Shown: positions 37,138-45,585 of the stretch, piece by piece
Layout of the letters: each line of letters opens with the position of its first letter
How positions within the stretch are numbered: the first letter of the stretch is position 1
DNA from: Pseudomonas rhizoryzae
GTDB taxonomy: Bacteria; Pseudomonadota; Gammaproteobacteria; Pseudomonadales; Pseudomonadaceae
Length of the DNA: 64,000 nt
Direction: 5' to 3'
Assembly (NCBI RefSeq): GCF_005250615.1
Contig: NZ_SULM01000012.1
Location: 1-64,000 of the forward strand
The notes under the pieces: generated by a model
Told to the model about the DNA's origin: nothing
Seen by the model: only the letters and a program-made list of their open reading frames with translations
Databases searched by the model: none
Position numbers and translations under genes: made by a program

Positions 37138-37686
37138 CTACAGATCGCTTTCTTCGACCTTGCGGACCTTGCTGGCGTCCAGGGTGTAGGACGCTTCGGC
37201 CAAGTCGTTGTCGACCGCCTCGGTATGCAGGGTGCCGATGACCCAATAGGGTTCATAGATATCCGGCAGCGGCACGCCCTTGGGATAGCGCACCAGCACG
37301 ATCTGATTCGGTGGTGGCGGCGGGACGTGGATGCAGGCGCCCGGATAGGGCACTAGGAAGAATTCGCGGAAATTGCCCTTGGCGTCGCTTTCCAAGGGTA
37401 CCGGAAAGCCCCCCAGGCGGATGGTCTTGCCATTCAAGGCCGCCACGGTACGGGTGGAGTGCATCACCGCGGGCAGGCGGCTGTCCTTCTGCTTGAGCCC
37501 GCCCGGTGCGCCGAAGCCGCCAGGAGCTTCGGGGCTGTCGTGGGTGATCTCGGGCATGGTTTCCAGGGCTCGACGGTCTTCCTTGGTGAGCAGGTCGAGC
37601 CAGTTGGTTTCCGGCGGTTCGCCCTTAGCGGCGTGAGTCAGCAGCGGCAGGCTGGCGAGCAGCAGGGTGATGAGCAGTCTGGACAT
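37138..37686 (-). CDS. DUF3299 domain exported protein
   Basis: The 182-residue protein starts MSRLLITLLLASLPLLTHAA, a signal peptide cleaved after the Ala residues, and carries a DUF3299-like core: LNGKTIRLGGFPVPLE, FREFFLVPYPGACIHVPPPP and YWVIGTLHTEAVDNDLAEA. The Cys and His residues in GACIHVPPP suggest metal binding; the family is sometimes associated with metal export or lipoprotein systems, but the function is not known. It stands alone, with a terminator upstream from the GlsB gene. Confidence 0.75.
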   Translation of the reverse strand: MSRLLITLLLASLPLLTHAAKGEPPETNWLDLLTKEDRRALETMPEITHDSPEAPGGFGAPGGLKQKDSRLPAVMHSTRTVAALNGKTIRLGGFPVPLESDAKGNFREFFLVPYPGACIHVPPPPPNQIVLVRYPKGVPLPDIYEPYWVIGTLHTEAVDNDLAEASYTLDASKVRKVEESDL

Positions 37687-37773
37687 GGGCAGGTAGTGGC
37701 GGCGCAAAAGATCGAGTGTGCGGTGCGGCGAGCCTAGGGTCCAGTCTTGCGCTTCAAGCCAGAACGGCGTCCA

Positions 37774-37811
37774 CAAAAAAGCCCCCGGGTCGACAGGCGA
37801 CTCCGAGGGCT
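37774..37811 (-). terminator. Terminator behind the GlsB/YeaQ gene
   Basis: Arms AGCCCCCGG (37780-37788) and CCGAGGGCT (37803-37811) pair with one mismatch; on the minus strand the hairpin runs into TTTTTT (37779-37774). It lies between the GlsB gene and the DUF3299 gene. Confidence 0.75.
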
Positions 37812-37853
37812 GAAACCTGTGCTGCTAGGGCTTCGCCGAGGCGAAGCGCCGTC

Positions 37854-38102
37854 TCAGCGACGTTTGGTGATCATGCCGTAGATGAACAGCACGATGATGG
37901 CACCGACCACGGCACCGATGAAGCCTGCGCCCTGACCGGCCTGGTAGATGCCCAGTGCCTGGCCCAGGTAGGTGGCGACCACGGAGCCGACGATGCCCAG
38001 GATGATGGTCATGATCCAGCCCATGCTGTCGTCGCCCGGCTTGAGGAAGCGGGCAACCAGGCCGACGATGAGACCGATGATGATGGTTGCGATGATGCCC
38101 AT
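37854..38102 (-). CDS. GlsB/YeaQ/YmgE family stress-response membrane protein
   Basis: The 82-residue, glycine-rich protein has three membrane segments (IIATIIIGLIVGLVARFL; WIMTIILGIVGSVVATYLG; FIGAVVGAIIVLFIYGMI), the standard layout of the transglycosylase-associated/YeaQ family. The motif RFLKPGDDSMGW between the first two segments is typical. Related genes are induced in stationary phase or stress; molecular role unknown. It ends with TKRR facing the cytoplasm. Confidence 0.9.
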   Translation of the reverse strand: MGIIATIIIGLIVGLVARFLKPGDDSMGWIMTIILGIVGSVVATYLGQALGIYQAGQGAGFIGAVVGAIIVLFIYGMITKRR

Positions 38103-38194
38103 GTGAAGAATCCCCTGTTTGAGTGCTGGTTAGACGGCGCGCATCTGCCGCCGTTGTAGACTCCGACAGCCGGTGGTACATCGAGGTTCAGGGG

Positions 38195-38221
38195 AAAACG
38201 GCTTCCGTGGGCGGAAGCCGT
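38195..38221 (-). terminator. Terminator behind purK
   Basis: A 10-bp perfect stem (ACGGCTTCCG 38198-38207, CGGAAGCCGT 38212-38221) with a 4-nt loop is followed on the minus strand by TTTTCCCC, directly behind the purK stop. Confidence 0.85.
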
Positions 38222-38227
38222 CTGGCA

Positions 38228-39310
38228 TCAATCCTGGATCAGGGCTTCCAGGGTGGCGATGCGGGTCTGCAGGGTCGCGCTGTCGGCGCTGCGCAGGGTG
38301 GCATGGCCGACCTTGCGCCCGGCCTTGAAGGCCTTGCCGTAGTGGTGCAGGTGGCAGTCTTCCAGGGCGGTGACGGCGGCCACCGGCGGCACCGAGCCGA
38401 TGAAGTTGACCATGGCGCTCTCGCCCACCTTGGCGGTGGAGCCCAGCGGCAGCCCGGCCACGGCGCGCAGGTGATTCTCGAACTGGCTGCACTCGGCGCC
38501 TTCGATGGTCCAGTGCCCGGAGTTGTGCACCCGCGGGGCGATCTCGTTGGCCTTGAGGCCACCCTCGACCTCGAAGAATTCGAAGGCCAGCACGCCGACA
38601 TAGTCGAGTTGTTCCAGCACGCGCCGGGCGTAGTCTTCGGCCAGGGCCTGCAGGGGATGGTCGGAGCTGGCCACCGACAGCCGCAGGATGCCGCTCTCGT
38701 GGGTGTTGTGCACCAGCGGATAGCTGCGCACCTCGCCGTCGCGACCGCGCACGGCCACCAGGGAGACTTCCCCGGTGAAGGGCACGAAGCCTTCCAGCAG
38801 CAGCGGCACGCTGCCCAGTTCGGCGAAGGCGCCGATCACGTCTTCCGGCTGGCGCAGGACCTTCTGGCCCTTGCCGTCGTAGCCCAGGGTGCGGGTCTTG
38901 AGCACCGCTGGCAGACCGATGCGGGCCACGGCGGCGTCCAGGTCGGCCTGGGAGAGCACGTCGGCGAAGGCCGGGGTGGGAATGCCCAGGTCACGGAACA
39001 TGGACTTCTCGAACAGCCGATCCCGGGCGATGCGCAGGGCTTCGGCGGACGGATAGACCGGTACAAACTGCGAGAGGAAGGCCACGGTCTCGGCCGGAAC
39101 GCTCTCGAATTCGAAGGTGACCAGGTCGACTTCGTCGGCCAGCTGGCGCAGGTGGTCCTGGTCGCCGTAGTCGGCGCGCAGGTGCTCGCCGAGCGCCGCG
39201 GCGCAGGCGTCCGGGGCCGGGTCGAGGAAGGCGAAGTTCATGCCCAGCGGCGTGCCGGCCAGGGCGAGCATGCGGCCCAATTGGCCGCCACCGATGACGC
39301 CGATCTTCAT
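38228..39310 (-). CDS. purK: 5-(carboxyamino)imidazole ribonucleotide synthase
   Basis: The 360-residue ATP-grasp enzyme makes N5-carboxyaminoimidazole ribonucleotide from AIR, bicarbonate and ATP in purine synthesis. It starts [19 protein letters not shown] and contains [35 protein letters not shown], and [16 protein letters not shown] near the active site. The ATG lies inside the purE stop (ATGA overlap), so purE and purK are translationally coupled and supply successive steps. Confidence 0.96.
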   Translation of the reverse strand: MKIGVIGGGQLGRMLALAGTPLGMNFAFLDPAPDACAAALGEHLRADYGDQDHLRQLADEVDLVTFEFESVPAETVAFLSQFVPVYPSAEALRIARDRLFEKSMFRDLGIPTPAFADVLSQADLDAAVARIGLPAVLKTRTLGYDGKGQKVLRQPEDVIGAFAELGSVPLLLEGFVPFTGEVSLVAVRGRDGEVRSYPLVHNTHESGILRLSVASSDHPLQALAEDYARRVLEQLDYVGVLAFEFFEVEGGLKANEIAPRVHNSGHWTIEGAECSQFENHLRAVAGLPLGSTAKVGESAMVNFIGSVPPVAAVTALEDCHLHHYGKAFKAGRKVGHATLRSADSATLQTRIATLEALIQD

Positions 39311-39801
39311 GCCTGGTCCCTCGGATCGGGGTTGTCCAGCACGGTGCGGGTCTGCTCGTCGCGGAAGGCGTTCAGCCGCTCGTGGTACTCGGGGTACTTG
39401 CCGCCGAGAATGCTGGCGGACAGCAGCGCGGCATTGATGGCGCCAGCCTTGCCGATGGCCAGGGTGGCGACCGGTACGCCCGCGGGCATCTGCACGATGG
39501 ACAGCAGGGAGTCGACGCCCGAGAGCATGGAGGACTGCACCGGCACGCCGAGCACCGGCAGATGGGTCTTGGCGGCGCACATGCCCGGGAGGTGGGCGGC
39601 GCCACCGGCCCCGGCGATGATCACCTCGATCCCGCGTCCGGCAGCCTCTTCGGCGTACTGGAACAGCAAATCGGGGGTGCGGTGGGCGGAGACCACCTTC
39701 ACTTCGTGGGGAATGCCCAGCTTGTCCAGCATGTCGGCGGTGTGGCTCAGGGTGGACCAGTCGGACTTGGAGCCCATGATCACGCCTACGAGTGCGCTCA
39801 T
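39307..39801 (-). CDS. purE: N5-carboxyaminoimidazole ribonucleotide mutase
   Basis: The 164-residue class I PurE converts N5-CAIR to 4-carboxy-AIR. It starts [20 protein letters not shown] and shows [20 protein letters not shown] and [19 protein letters not shown], the nucleotide-binding signatures. It is first in the purE-purK operon; a hairpin precedes it in the leader and could act as an attenuator. Confidence 0.97.
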   Translation of the reverse strand: MSALVGVIMGSKSDWSTLSHTADMLDKLGIPHEVKVVSAHRTPDLLFQYAEEAAGRGIEVIIAGAGGAAHLPGMCAAKTHLPVLGVPVQSSMLSGVDSLLSIVQMPAGVPVATLAIGKAGAINAALLSASILGGKYPEYHERLNAFRDEQTRTVLDNPDPRDQA

Positions 39802-39822
39802 CGTCGTGCCTCTGAAATGAAG

Positions 39823-39845
39823 AAGCCACGCGGCGGACGTGGCTT
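39823..39845 (-). promoter_or_regulatory. Hairpin in the purE leader
   Basis: An 8-bp stem AAGCCACG/CGTGGCTT with a 7-nt loop lies 21 bp before the purE start; on the minus strand it is followed by CTTCATTTC. This is a weak terminator shape and a possible attenuation element, or the terminator of a short leader RNA. A TATACT-like -10 element appears about 20 bp upstream of the hairpin (near 39863). Confidence 0.35.
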
Positions 39846-40013
39846 GGGAAATGAGCGGCTTAGTATAGACGAAAGCGGGGCGGAGAGCGCCTTGCCAGGG
39901 ATAGCTCCTGTCGGCTGGAAGACCGAACGTGGCGTCTTTGAGATGGACGGCGATCCAAGGCGAAAAACGCGGGCAGGATATCTGGGTGAATGAGGTGGGA
40001 TTGGGGTGAGGAG

Positions 40014-40060
40014 CGCCCTCACCCCAGCCCTCTCCCGCAGGCGGGAGAGGGGGTGGAGCG
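40014..40060. repeat. CCCTCTCCC-type inverted repeat (REP-like)
   Basis: CCCTCTCCCGC (40028-40038) pairs perfectly with GCGGGAGAGGG (40041-40051), flanked by CCCTCACCCCAG. The same family recurs four times at 53.26-53.59 kb. It is an intergenic Pseudomonas repeat whose role is unknown. Confidence 0.7.
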
Positions 40061-40130
40061 GCGTGGCATGAGGGCGTTGGTGTCTATCTTGGCCATAGCG
40101 GTTCGCCGCTGCGAACGCTCCTATAGGCCG

Positions 40131-40226
40131 CCGTAGGTTGGGTTGAGCGCAGCGAAGCCCAACAGTGTCTCGGGGCCCAGGCCCTGTTGGGCTTCGACGA
40201 TAGAGCCGTCTCAACCCAACCTACGG
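40131..40226. repeat. Paired repeat, GTAGGTTGGGTTGAG unit in outward arrangement
   Basis: Outer arms CCGTAGGTTGGGTTGAG (40131-40147) and CTCAACCCAACCTACGG (40210-40226) are perfect 17-bp inverted repeats. Inside are GCGAAGCCCAACA and TGTTGGGCTTCG. The same half-unit occurs at 52120-52199 in the opposite order. Confidence 0.8.
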
Positions 40227-40261
40227 CCTATCGCGGCCATGGCCGCGATTGAGGCCTGGCC

Positions 40262-41182
40262 TCAGATCCCCACGTCCGGCAGTTGCGGCCGGGTTTCCAG
40301 CGCCTTGGTCATCAGGCGTTCGACGAAGGTGCGATCCGCGTCCGGCAGGGCCAGGCGGGGTGGCCGGGTCAGGGCGCTGCCGCGGCCGGCGAGTTCTTCG
40401 CAGAGTTTGATGCACTGCACCAGGTCCGGGCGGGCGTCGAGGTGCAGCAGCGGCATGAACCATTCGTAGAGCGGCATGGCTTCGGCGAAGCGGCCGGCCT
40501 TGGCCAGGCGGAAGATGGTTTCGCCTTCGGTGGGGAAGATGTTGGACATGCCCGAGACCCAGCCCTCGGCGCCCACGGCGATGCTTTCCAGCACCACGTC
40601 GTCGAGACCGGCGAAGAGCACGAAGCGGTCGCCCACCTCGTTGCGCACGTCGATGAAGCGGCGGGTGTCGCCGGAGGAATCCTTGAAGCAGACGATGTTG
40701 TCGACGTCGGCCAGGGAGATGAGGATGTCCGGGGTGACGTCGTTTTTATAGATGGGCGGGTTGTTGTAGACCATCAGCGGCAGGTCGAGGGCGCTGGCCA
40801 CGCTGCGGAAGTGGGCCGCGGTCTCGTGGGGTTTGGCCGAATAGACCAGAGCCGGCATGAGCATGATGCCGTCGGCGCCGGCGCGACCCACCGCCTGGGC
40901 GGTGCGGGTGGCATTGAGGCTGGTGAATTCGGCCACGCCGCAGATCACCGGCACGCGACCGCCGGCGGCGTCCTTGGCCACTTCCACCAGGGAGATCTTC
41001 TCGTCCAGGGTCAGGGAGGTGTTCTCGCCCACGGTACCGCACATCACCAGGCCGGAGACGCCGTCGCGCACCAGGTTGCTGATCACGCCGTGGGTCTTCT
41101 CCAGGTTGACCGAGAAGTCGTCGTTGAATTGGGTGGTGACGGCGGGAAAGACGCCGCTCCAGTTGACGCGGGGAGTGCTCAT
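40262..41182 (-). CDS. DapA-family protein, probable 1-pyrroline-4-hydroxy-2-carboxylate deaminase
   Basis: The 306-residue TIM-barrel protein of the dihydrodipicolinate synthase/N-acetylneuraminate lyase family has GVFPAVTTQFNDDFSVNL, MCGTVGENTSLT, PLMVYNNPPIYKND and the Schiff-base lysine in VCFKDSSGD. In hydroxyproline catabolism the relative LhpC deaminates pyrroline-hydroxycarboxylate to 2-oxoglutarate semialdehyde; the operon context makes this the best call. Start 41182 (MSTPRVNWSG) overlaps the AraC stop. It is last in the operon; the semialdehyde dehydrogenase expected next is not in the window. Confidence 0.85.
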   Translation of the reverse strand: MSTPRVNWSGVFPAVTTQFNDDFSVNLEKTHGVISNLVRDGVSGLVMCGTVGENTSLTLDEKISLVEVAKDAAGGRVPVICGVAEFTSLNATRTAQAVGRAGADGIMLMPALVYSAKPHETAAHFRSVASALDLPLMVYNNPPIYKNDVTPDILISLADVDNIVCFKDSSGDTRRFIDVRNEVGDRFVLFAGLDDVVLESIAVGAEGWVSGMSNIFPTEGETIFRLAKAGRFAEAMPLYEWFMPLLHLDARPDLVQCIKLCEELAGRGSALTRPPRLALPDADRTFVERLMTKALETRPQLPDVGI

Positions 41183-41970
41183 GCGGGGGTTTCCTCCAGA
41201 CGGGAACGGGGCTTGAGAGAGTCGCGGTATTGCCGGGGCGACAGGCCGGTGAGACGGCGGAACTGGCGACTGAAGGCGCTGTGGTCGGTGTAGCCACAGG
41301 CCAGGGCCACCTCGGTGACGGGCAGGTCGCGGGCCAGCAGGCGTGAGGCGGCATCGAGCCGGGCCTTGTGCAGCAGTTGCTGGGGCGTGAGGCGCAGGAT
41401 GCGCTTGCACTGGCGTTCCAGCTGGGAGACCGACAGGCCCACCCGTTGGCTCAGCTCGCCCACCGAGAGCGGCTGGGCGTAGTGCTCGCGTAGGTAGCGA
41501 TCGACCTCGGCCACCTTGGCGTGGGCCGGATGATCGGCGGCCGGCGCCTGCAGATCGTGGGAGATGCCGGCCATGCCCATCAGCCGGCCCTGGGCGTTGT
41601 GCAGCGGCAGCTTGCGGGTCAGGCACCAGCCCGGGGTGCGACCGGCGTAGAGGTGTAGTTCCAATTGGTCGTCCAGCGCCAGGCCTTCGCGCAGCACGCG
41701 GCGATCCTGTTCGGCGTAGGCGCCGCCCAGGGGTGCGGGAAAGACTTCCTCGGCGGTCTTGCCGAGCAGTTCGGCGACGCTCTCGCAGCCGCAACGTTGA
41801 GCCAGGGTCAGGTTGACCAGCACATAGCGCGCCTCCAGGTCCTTGACGAAGAACACCACGCCGGGGATGGCGTCGAGCAGCGGCGCCACCAGGCTCAGGC
41901 TGGCGAGCAGCGCGGGCAGATCGGCGGGGCGGGTACGGCTCAGGGCGTCCAGGTGGGCGGCGGCGTTCAT
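41179..41970 (-). CDS. AraC-family regulator with N-terminal PAS domain
   Basis: In this 263-residue protein residues about 25-140 form a PAS domain (LLDAIPGVVFFVKDLEARYV, LGKTAEEVFP, GMAGISHD), and about 160-258 an AraC DNA-binding domain with two helix-turn-helix units (LSVGELSQRVGLSVSQLERQ and the family signature VALACGYTDHSAFSRQFRRL). It lies within the hydroxyproline operon with 4-bp overlaps on both sides, so it is made together with the enzymes and probably activates them. The PAS ligand is unknown. Confidence 0.88.
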   Translation of the reverse strand: MNAAAHLDALSRTRPADLPALLASLSLVAPLLDAIPGVVFFVKDLEARYVLVNLTLAQRCGCESVAELLGKTAEEVFPAPLGGAYAEQDRRVLREGLALDDQLELHLYAGRTPGWCLTRKLPLHNAQGRLMGMAGISHDLQAPAADHPAHAKVAEVDRYLREHYAQPLSVGELSQRVGLSVSQLERQCKRILRLTPQQLLHKARLDAASRLLARDLPVTEVALACGYTDHSAFSRQFRRLTGLSPRQYRDSLKPRSRLEETPA

Positions 41971-43202
41971 GCGTCGTCCTCGGTCAGGGTCAGGAGGCTG
42001 TCGATACGGGTGGGTTGTAGTGGAAAACGGGGCGTGGGCGGCGTCCAGCCCAGTAGCACCCGGGTGGCCTGACCGCAGATACGGCCCTGGCAGGCGCCCA
42101 TGCCGCAGCGGCTGCGCAGCTTGGCCTGCGTCCAGTCGGCATGACCGATCAGGGCGCCGAGGGGCACGTCTTCGCAGCGGCAGACCAGGGTGTCCGGCTG
42201 GGCCAGCCGGGCGATGGCGGGATTGAGGGCGAAGGTCCGGGCCAGCTGGGTGGCGAAGCGGCGCCAGGCGCGGGCCTCGGACTGCACGGCATGGGCCGCG
42301 TCGAGCTGACCGGAGGCGACCAGCCCGGCAATGCGGCCGGTGGCCTGGGCCAGTTCGTTACCGCCGATGCCGGTGCATTCGCCGGCCGCGAGGATATGCG
42401 GCTGAGCGGTGCGCTGCAGGTCATCCACGGCCACGGCGCCGTCCAGGGTCGTGCAGCCCAGGCTCTGGGCCAGCTCGACATTGGGCACCAGGCCATAGCC
42501 ACAGGCCAGGCGGTCGCAGGCCACTTCCCAGCGCCGTTCGCCTTGGCGCAGGCGCACGGCCTCGAGGCGATCGGTGCCGAGGGCGGCTTCGACCCAGGTG
42601 CCGGGGCTATAGCGGAGAGTAGCCAGGGTCAGCGCCTGGCGCAGCTTGTTCGGCCAGCGCCAGAGCCCCAGGCCGAAATCGCGCACGGCGCGGCGCGCGG
42701 CCTGCTCGGCGACCAGGGCGACGCGTGCGCCGGCCTGGCGCGCGGTGGCGGCACTGGCCAGCAACAGCGGCCCGCTGCCAGCGACGATGAGGCGCTCATC
42801 GGCGACCTCGACGCCACCCTTGATCAGCGCCTGCAGACCGCCGGCACCGGTCACGCCGGGTAGGGTCCAGCCGGGGAACGGCAGCAGCAATTCGCGGGCG
42901 CCGGTGCAGAGGATGAGGGTGTCGAACGTCAGGGTGCGACTGCCGCTGGCATCCTCCAGCAGTAACTGGCGTGGTCCCAGTACCGCCGCGACGCGGGTGC
43001 CGCTGAGCAGGGTCACGTCGGCGGGCAGACGGCCGACTTCGGCGGCGACCTGACCCACGCGGGCGCGCCAGATCTGGCCGCCGGGCAAGGGGTTGTCGTC
43101 CAGCACCATCAGGTTCAGGTCGCGACCACTGGCGGCGCGAGCGGCGGCAAGACCAGCCGGACCGGCGCCGACGATGAGCAGATCGCAGTGAGTGGTGCTC
43201 AT
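41967..43202 (-). CDS. FAD/NAD(P)-binding subunit of a D-hydroxyproline dehydrogenase (HcnB-like)
   Basis: The 411-residue flavoprotein starts MSTTHCDLLIVGAGPAGLAA (Rossmann dinucleotide site), with GGQIWRAR and a second nucleotide site VAGSGPLLLASAATARQAG. The C-terminal region has a cysteine cluster (VCRCEDVPLG and SRCGMGACQGRICG) like the BFD-type [2Fe-2S] domain of multi-subunit amino acid dehydrogenases. Together with the small ferredoxin-like subunit and the DadA-like oxidase of the same operon it likely oxidises cis-4-hydroxy-D-proline. It overlaps both neighbours by 4 bp. Confidence 0.85.
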   Translation of the reverse strand: MSTTHCDLLIVGAGPAGLAAARAASGRDLNLMVLDDNPLPGGQIWRARVGQVAAEVGRLPADVTLLSGTRVAAVLGPRQLLLEDASGSRTLTFDTLILCTGARELLLPFPGWTLPGVTGAGGLQALIKGGVEVADERLIVAGSGPLLLASAATARQAGARVALVAEQAARRAVRDFGLGLWRWPNKLRQALTLATLRYSPGTWVEAALGTDRLEAVRLRQGERRWEVACDRLACGYGLVPNVELAQSLGCTTLDGAVAVDDLQRTAQPHILAAGECTGIGGNELAQATGRIAGLVASGQLDAAHAVQSEARAWRRFATQLARTFALNPAIARLAQPDTLVCRCEDVPLGALIGHADWTQAKLRSRCGMGACQGRICGQATRVLLGWTPPTPRFPLQPTRIDSLLTLTEDDA

Positions 43203-43435
43203 GGCAGTCGCTCCACCTGCATGCCGTCCTCGCAGGGCGTCTGACAGGCCAGGCGGCGCCGGCCGTCGACCTGCAGCCGACATTCCTGGCAGACACCCAT
43301 GCCGCAAAAGGGCGCCCGGGCTTCACCGCTCACCGAACGGCGCGCCGCTGGGTTGCCGCTTTTGGCCAGGGCGGCGGTGAGCAGGCTGCCGGGACGGATT
43401 TCCAGGCGCTCACCATCGATGAACAGGGTCAACAT
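43199..43435 (-). CDS. Small [2Fe-2S] subunit of the dehydrogenase
   Basis: The 78-residue protein has the ferredoxin-like cysteine pattern in APFCGMGVCQECRLQVDG and ACQTPC, after [19 protein letters not shown]. This is the gamma/beta-type small subunit that passes electrons between the FAD subunits. Its start ATG overlaps the oxidase stop (ATGTTGA), and its end overlaps the next gene. Confidence 0.88.
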   Translation of the reverse strand: MLTLFIDGERLEIRPGSLLTAALAKSGNPAARRSVSGEARAPFCGMGVCQECRLQVDGRRRLACQTPCEDGMQVERLP

Positions 43436-44544
43436 GCCTGGCTCCTCGTGACGCTCGCGAAACGGTCGGGAGCGAAGGGTTCCACGTGGAACGTCGGCCG
43501 CTCCGCGAAAAAGCCGGCGACGATGGCCTCGGCGGTGGCCGGCGCGGTGGTGACACCAAGGCCCTCGTGGCCGACCGCCAGCCACAGACCAGGCTGATCA
43601 GGATGGGCGCCGATCAGTGGCAGGCCATCGGGGCTGGCGGCGCGCTGACCGGTCCAGCCGCGGATCAGGTTGGTCTGCGCCAAGCCCGGTAGGAAAGCCA
43701 GGGCACGGCGCAGCAATTGACCGACCACGGCAGGTTCCACGGTGGCATCGGGCCGTTCGAATTGCCGCGACGAACCGATCAGCAACTGGCCGGTGGGTCG
43801 CGGTTGGACGTTGAAGGCGACCGAAGCGCCGCTGCTGGCATGGGCACTGGCACCGTAGCCGATCTCCACCAACTGGTGGCGAACCTGGGCGGGATAGCGA
43901 TCGGTAATCAGCAGATGGCCCTTCTTGGGCACCAGCGGCAGGTCCGGGCAGAGGGTCACAGCCTGCAAGCCGGCGGCGAGCACCACGGCGTCGGCGGTCA
44001 GCCAGCGGCCGTCGTCCAGGCGCACCCGCGAGCCTTCGATGGCGCTTACCCGGGCACGCTGGAATTCGATCAGCGGCGAGCGCTGCAACAGCCAGGCGGC
44101 CACCACCGGGGCATAGAGCAAGCCATCGCCGGGCACCTGGAGGCTGCCGGCCAGGGCGGTGAGCGCCGGTTCGGCGGCGGCGGTGGCCGCCGCGTTCAGC
44201 GGCTGATTGGCGATACCCTGGGCGTCCAGCCGCTGGCGCTTCTGCTCGATGAGGTCGAGTTCGGCGGCATCGCGGGCGAGCCAAAGGGTGCCGCAGTTGC
44301 GGTAGTCGGCGGCGCTGGGCAACTGGGGCACCAGCTCGCGCCAGAGCGCCAGGGAGCGGGCGCTCAGGGTCAATTCGGCGGGGTCGTCGTCCATCACCAC
44401 CAGGTGGCCCATGCCCGCGGCGGAGGCGCCGGGCAGGCCGGCGTCCAGCACCCGCACGCGGCAACCGCGCGCGGCCAGGGCAGCGGCGCAGCTGGCACCG
44501 ATGATGCCGGCGCCGACGACGAGGACGTCCGCCACCGGCTTCAC
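43429..44544 (-). CDS. DadA-like FAD-dependent oxidoreductase, catalytic subunit of D-hydroxyproline dehydrogenase
   Basis: The 371-residue protein starts with GTG 44544 ([20 protein letters not shown]) inside the GTGA overlap with the epimerase stop. The FAD site and the DAO-family regions [36 protein letters not shown] and [17 protein letters not shown], then [17 protein letters not shown], are clear. It should oxidise the D-epimer made by the adjacent racemase-like enzyme. Substrate specificity is inferred from context. Confidence 0.87.
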   Translation of the reverse strand: MKPVADVLVVGAGIIGASCAAALAARGCRVRVLDAGLPGASAAGMGHLVVMDDDPAELTLSARSLALWRELVPQLPSAADYRNCGTLWLARDAAELDLIEQKRQRLDAQGIANQPLNAAATAAAEPALTALAGSLQVPGDGLLYAPVVAAWLLQRSPLIEFQRARVSAIEGSRVRLDDGRWLTADAVVLAAGLQAVTLCPDLPLVPKKGHLLITDRYPAQVRHQLVEIGYGASAHASSGASVAFNVQPRPTGQLLIGSSRQFERPDATVEPAVVGQLLRRALAFLPGLAQTNLIRGWTGQRAASPDGLPLIGAHPDQPGLWLAVGHEGLGVTTAPATAEAIVAGFFAERPTFHVEPFAPDRFASVTRSQAC

Positions 44545-45479
44545 CCCGGGATACCCCAGGCGAAGGGATCGTCCTCGGCCAGCAGCAGGGTCGCTTCGGC
44601 CATGACGTGGGCGCGGCCGCGGATCACCGGCAGGATGCGGCCCTCGTCGCCGGGCTGATAATGGGCTTCGAAACGACTGCCGATGACGCTGGCCTGGCGC
44701 CAGACCGCACCGGGCGCCAAATCGCCGTCCGCCGCCAGGCAGGCCAGCTTGGCGCTGGTGCCGGTGCCGCAGGGCGAACGGTCGTAGGCGCGGCCCGGGC
44801 AGAGCACGTAGCTGCGGCTGTCGGCGCCGTCCGGGTCGTCGGCGAAGAGTTCGATGTGATCGATATGGCCGTTCTGCGCGCCGGTGATGCCGGCGGCTTC
44901 CAGGGCGCCACGCAGCGCCAGGCTGAAAGCGAGCAGGCCGTCGAGGTTGTCGGCGGCGACGCGCTGGCCGTGATCGGCACAGAGGAAGAACCAGTTGCCG
45001 CCCCAGGCGATGTCGCCGGTGACCGGGCCGTGACCGGGGATTTCCACCCGCACGGCCTGACGATAGCGATAGGCCGGGACGTTGCGCACGCTGACGCTGC
45101 CGTCGTCGTGCAGGGTGGCGGTGACGTCGCCCACCGGGGTCTCGATCAGATGATCGCCGGGACCGATCCGACCCAGGTGGGCCAGGGATACCACCAGGCC
45201 GATAGTGCCGTGGCCGCACATGCCGAGGTAGCCGACTTCATTGAAGAACACCACGCCAGCGCTGGCCTCGGGCGATACCGGCTCGCAGAGCAGCGCCCCC
45301 ACCAGCACCTCATTGCCGCGCGGCTCACGCATGCAGGCGCGGCGGAAGGCATCGTGCTCGCCGGCCAGCCGGCTGCGGCGTTCGGCCATGCTGCCGTGGC
45401 CGAGATCGGGAAAACCGTCCAGCACCAGGCGGGTGGGTTCGCCGCCGGTATGGGAGTCGATGACGCGGATGCGCTGCAT
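44541..45479 (-). CDS. 4-hydroxyproline 2-epimerase (proline racemase family)
   Basis: The 312-residue enzyme has both catalytic cysteines of the family: Cys88 in [12 protein letters not shown] and the second in [19 protein letters not shown]. The N-terminal [15 protein letters not shown] and GGNWFFL fit 4-hydroxyproline epimerases more than proline racemase. It converts trans-4-hydroxy-L-proline to cis-4-hydroxy-D-proline, the entry step. It is the first gene of the six-gene operon; the corresponding P. aeruginosa gene is lhpA. Confidence 0.92.
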   Translation of the reverse strand: MQRIRVIDSHTGGEPTRLVLDGFPDLGHGSMAERRSRLAGEHDAFRRACMREPRGNEVLVGALLCEPVSPEASAGVVFFNEVGYLGMCGHGTIGLVVSLAHLGRIGPGDHLIETPVGDVTATLHDDGSVSVRNVPAYRYRQAVRVEIPGHGPVTGDIAWGGNWFFLCADHGQRVAADNLDGLLAFSLALRGALEAAGITGAQNGHIDHIELFADDPDGADSRSYVLCPGRAYDRSPCGTGTSAKLACLAADGDLAPGAVWRQASVIGSRFEAHYQPGDEGRILPVIRGRAHVMAEATLLLAEDDPFAWGIPG

Positions 45480-45585
45480 GGCTGACCTCCGTGAGAGAGA
45501 TCCCAGTGTCGCGCAGAATCGCGGAAAAGGCTTGCAGGACGTCGGCTAGCGAAATGCCGAAATCAGCATAATCGAGTACCACCGA

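Larger units (their letters stand above)
39846..40261. other. Intergenic region with two repeat elements, no gene seen
   Basis: Between purE and the hydroxyproline operon end I find no credible gene. It contains a CCCTCTCCC-type inverted repeat at 40014-40060, a long paired repeat at 40131-40226, and a GCGGCCATGGCCGC palindrome just behind it (about 40232-40247). GC content is a little lower in 39850-40010, which should hold the purE promoter. Confidence 0.6.

Noticed and set aside
41183-41794. N-terminal extension fused to the DapA-like enzyme
   Set aside because: It overlaps the AraC gene out of frame and has no domain; the start at 41182 is coupled to the AraC stop.
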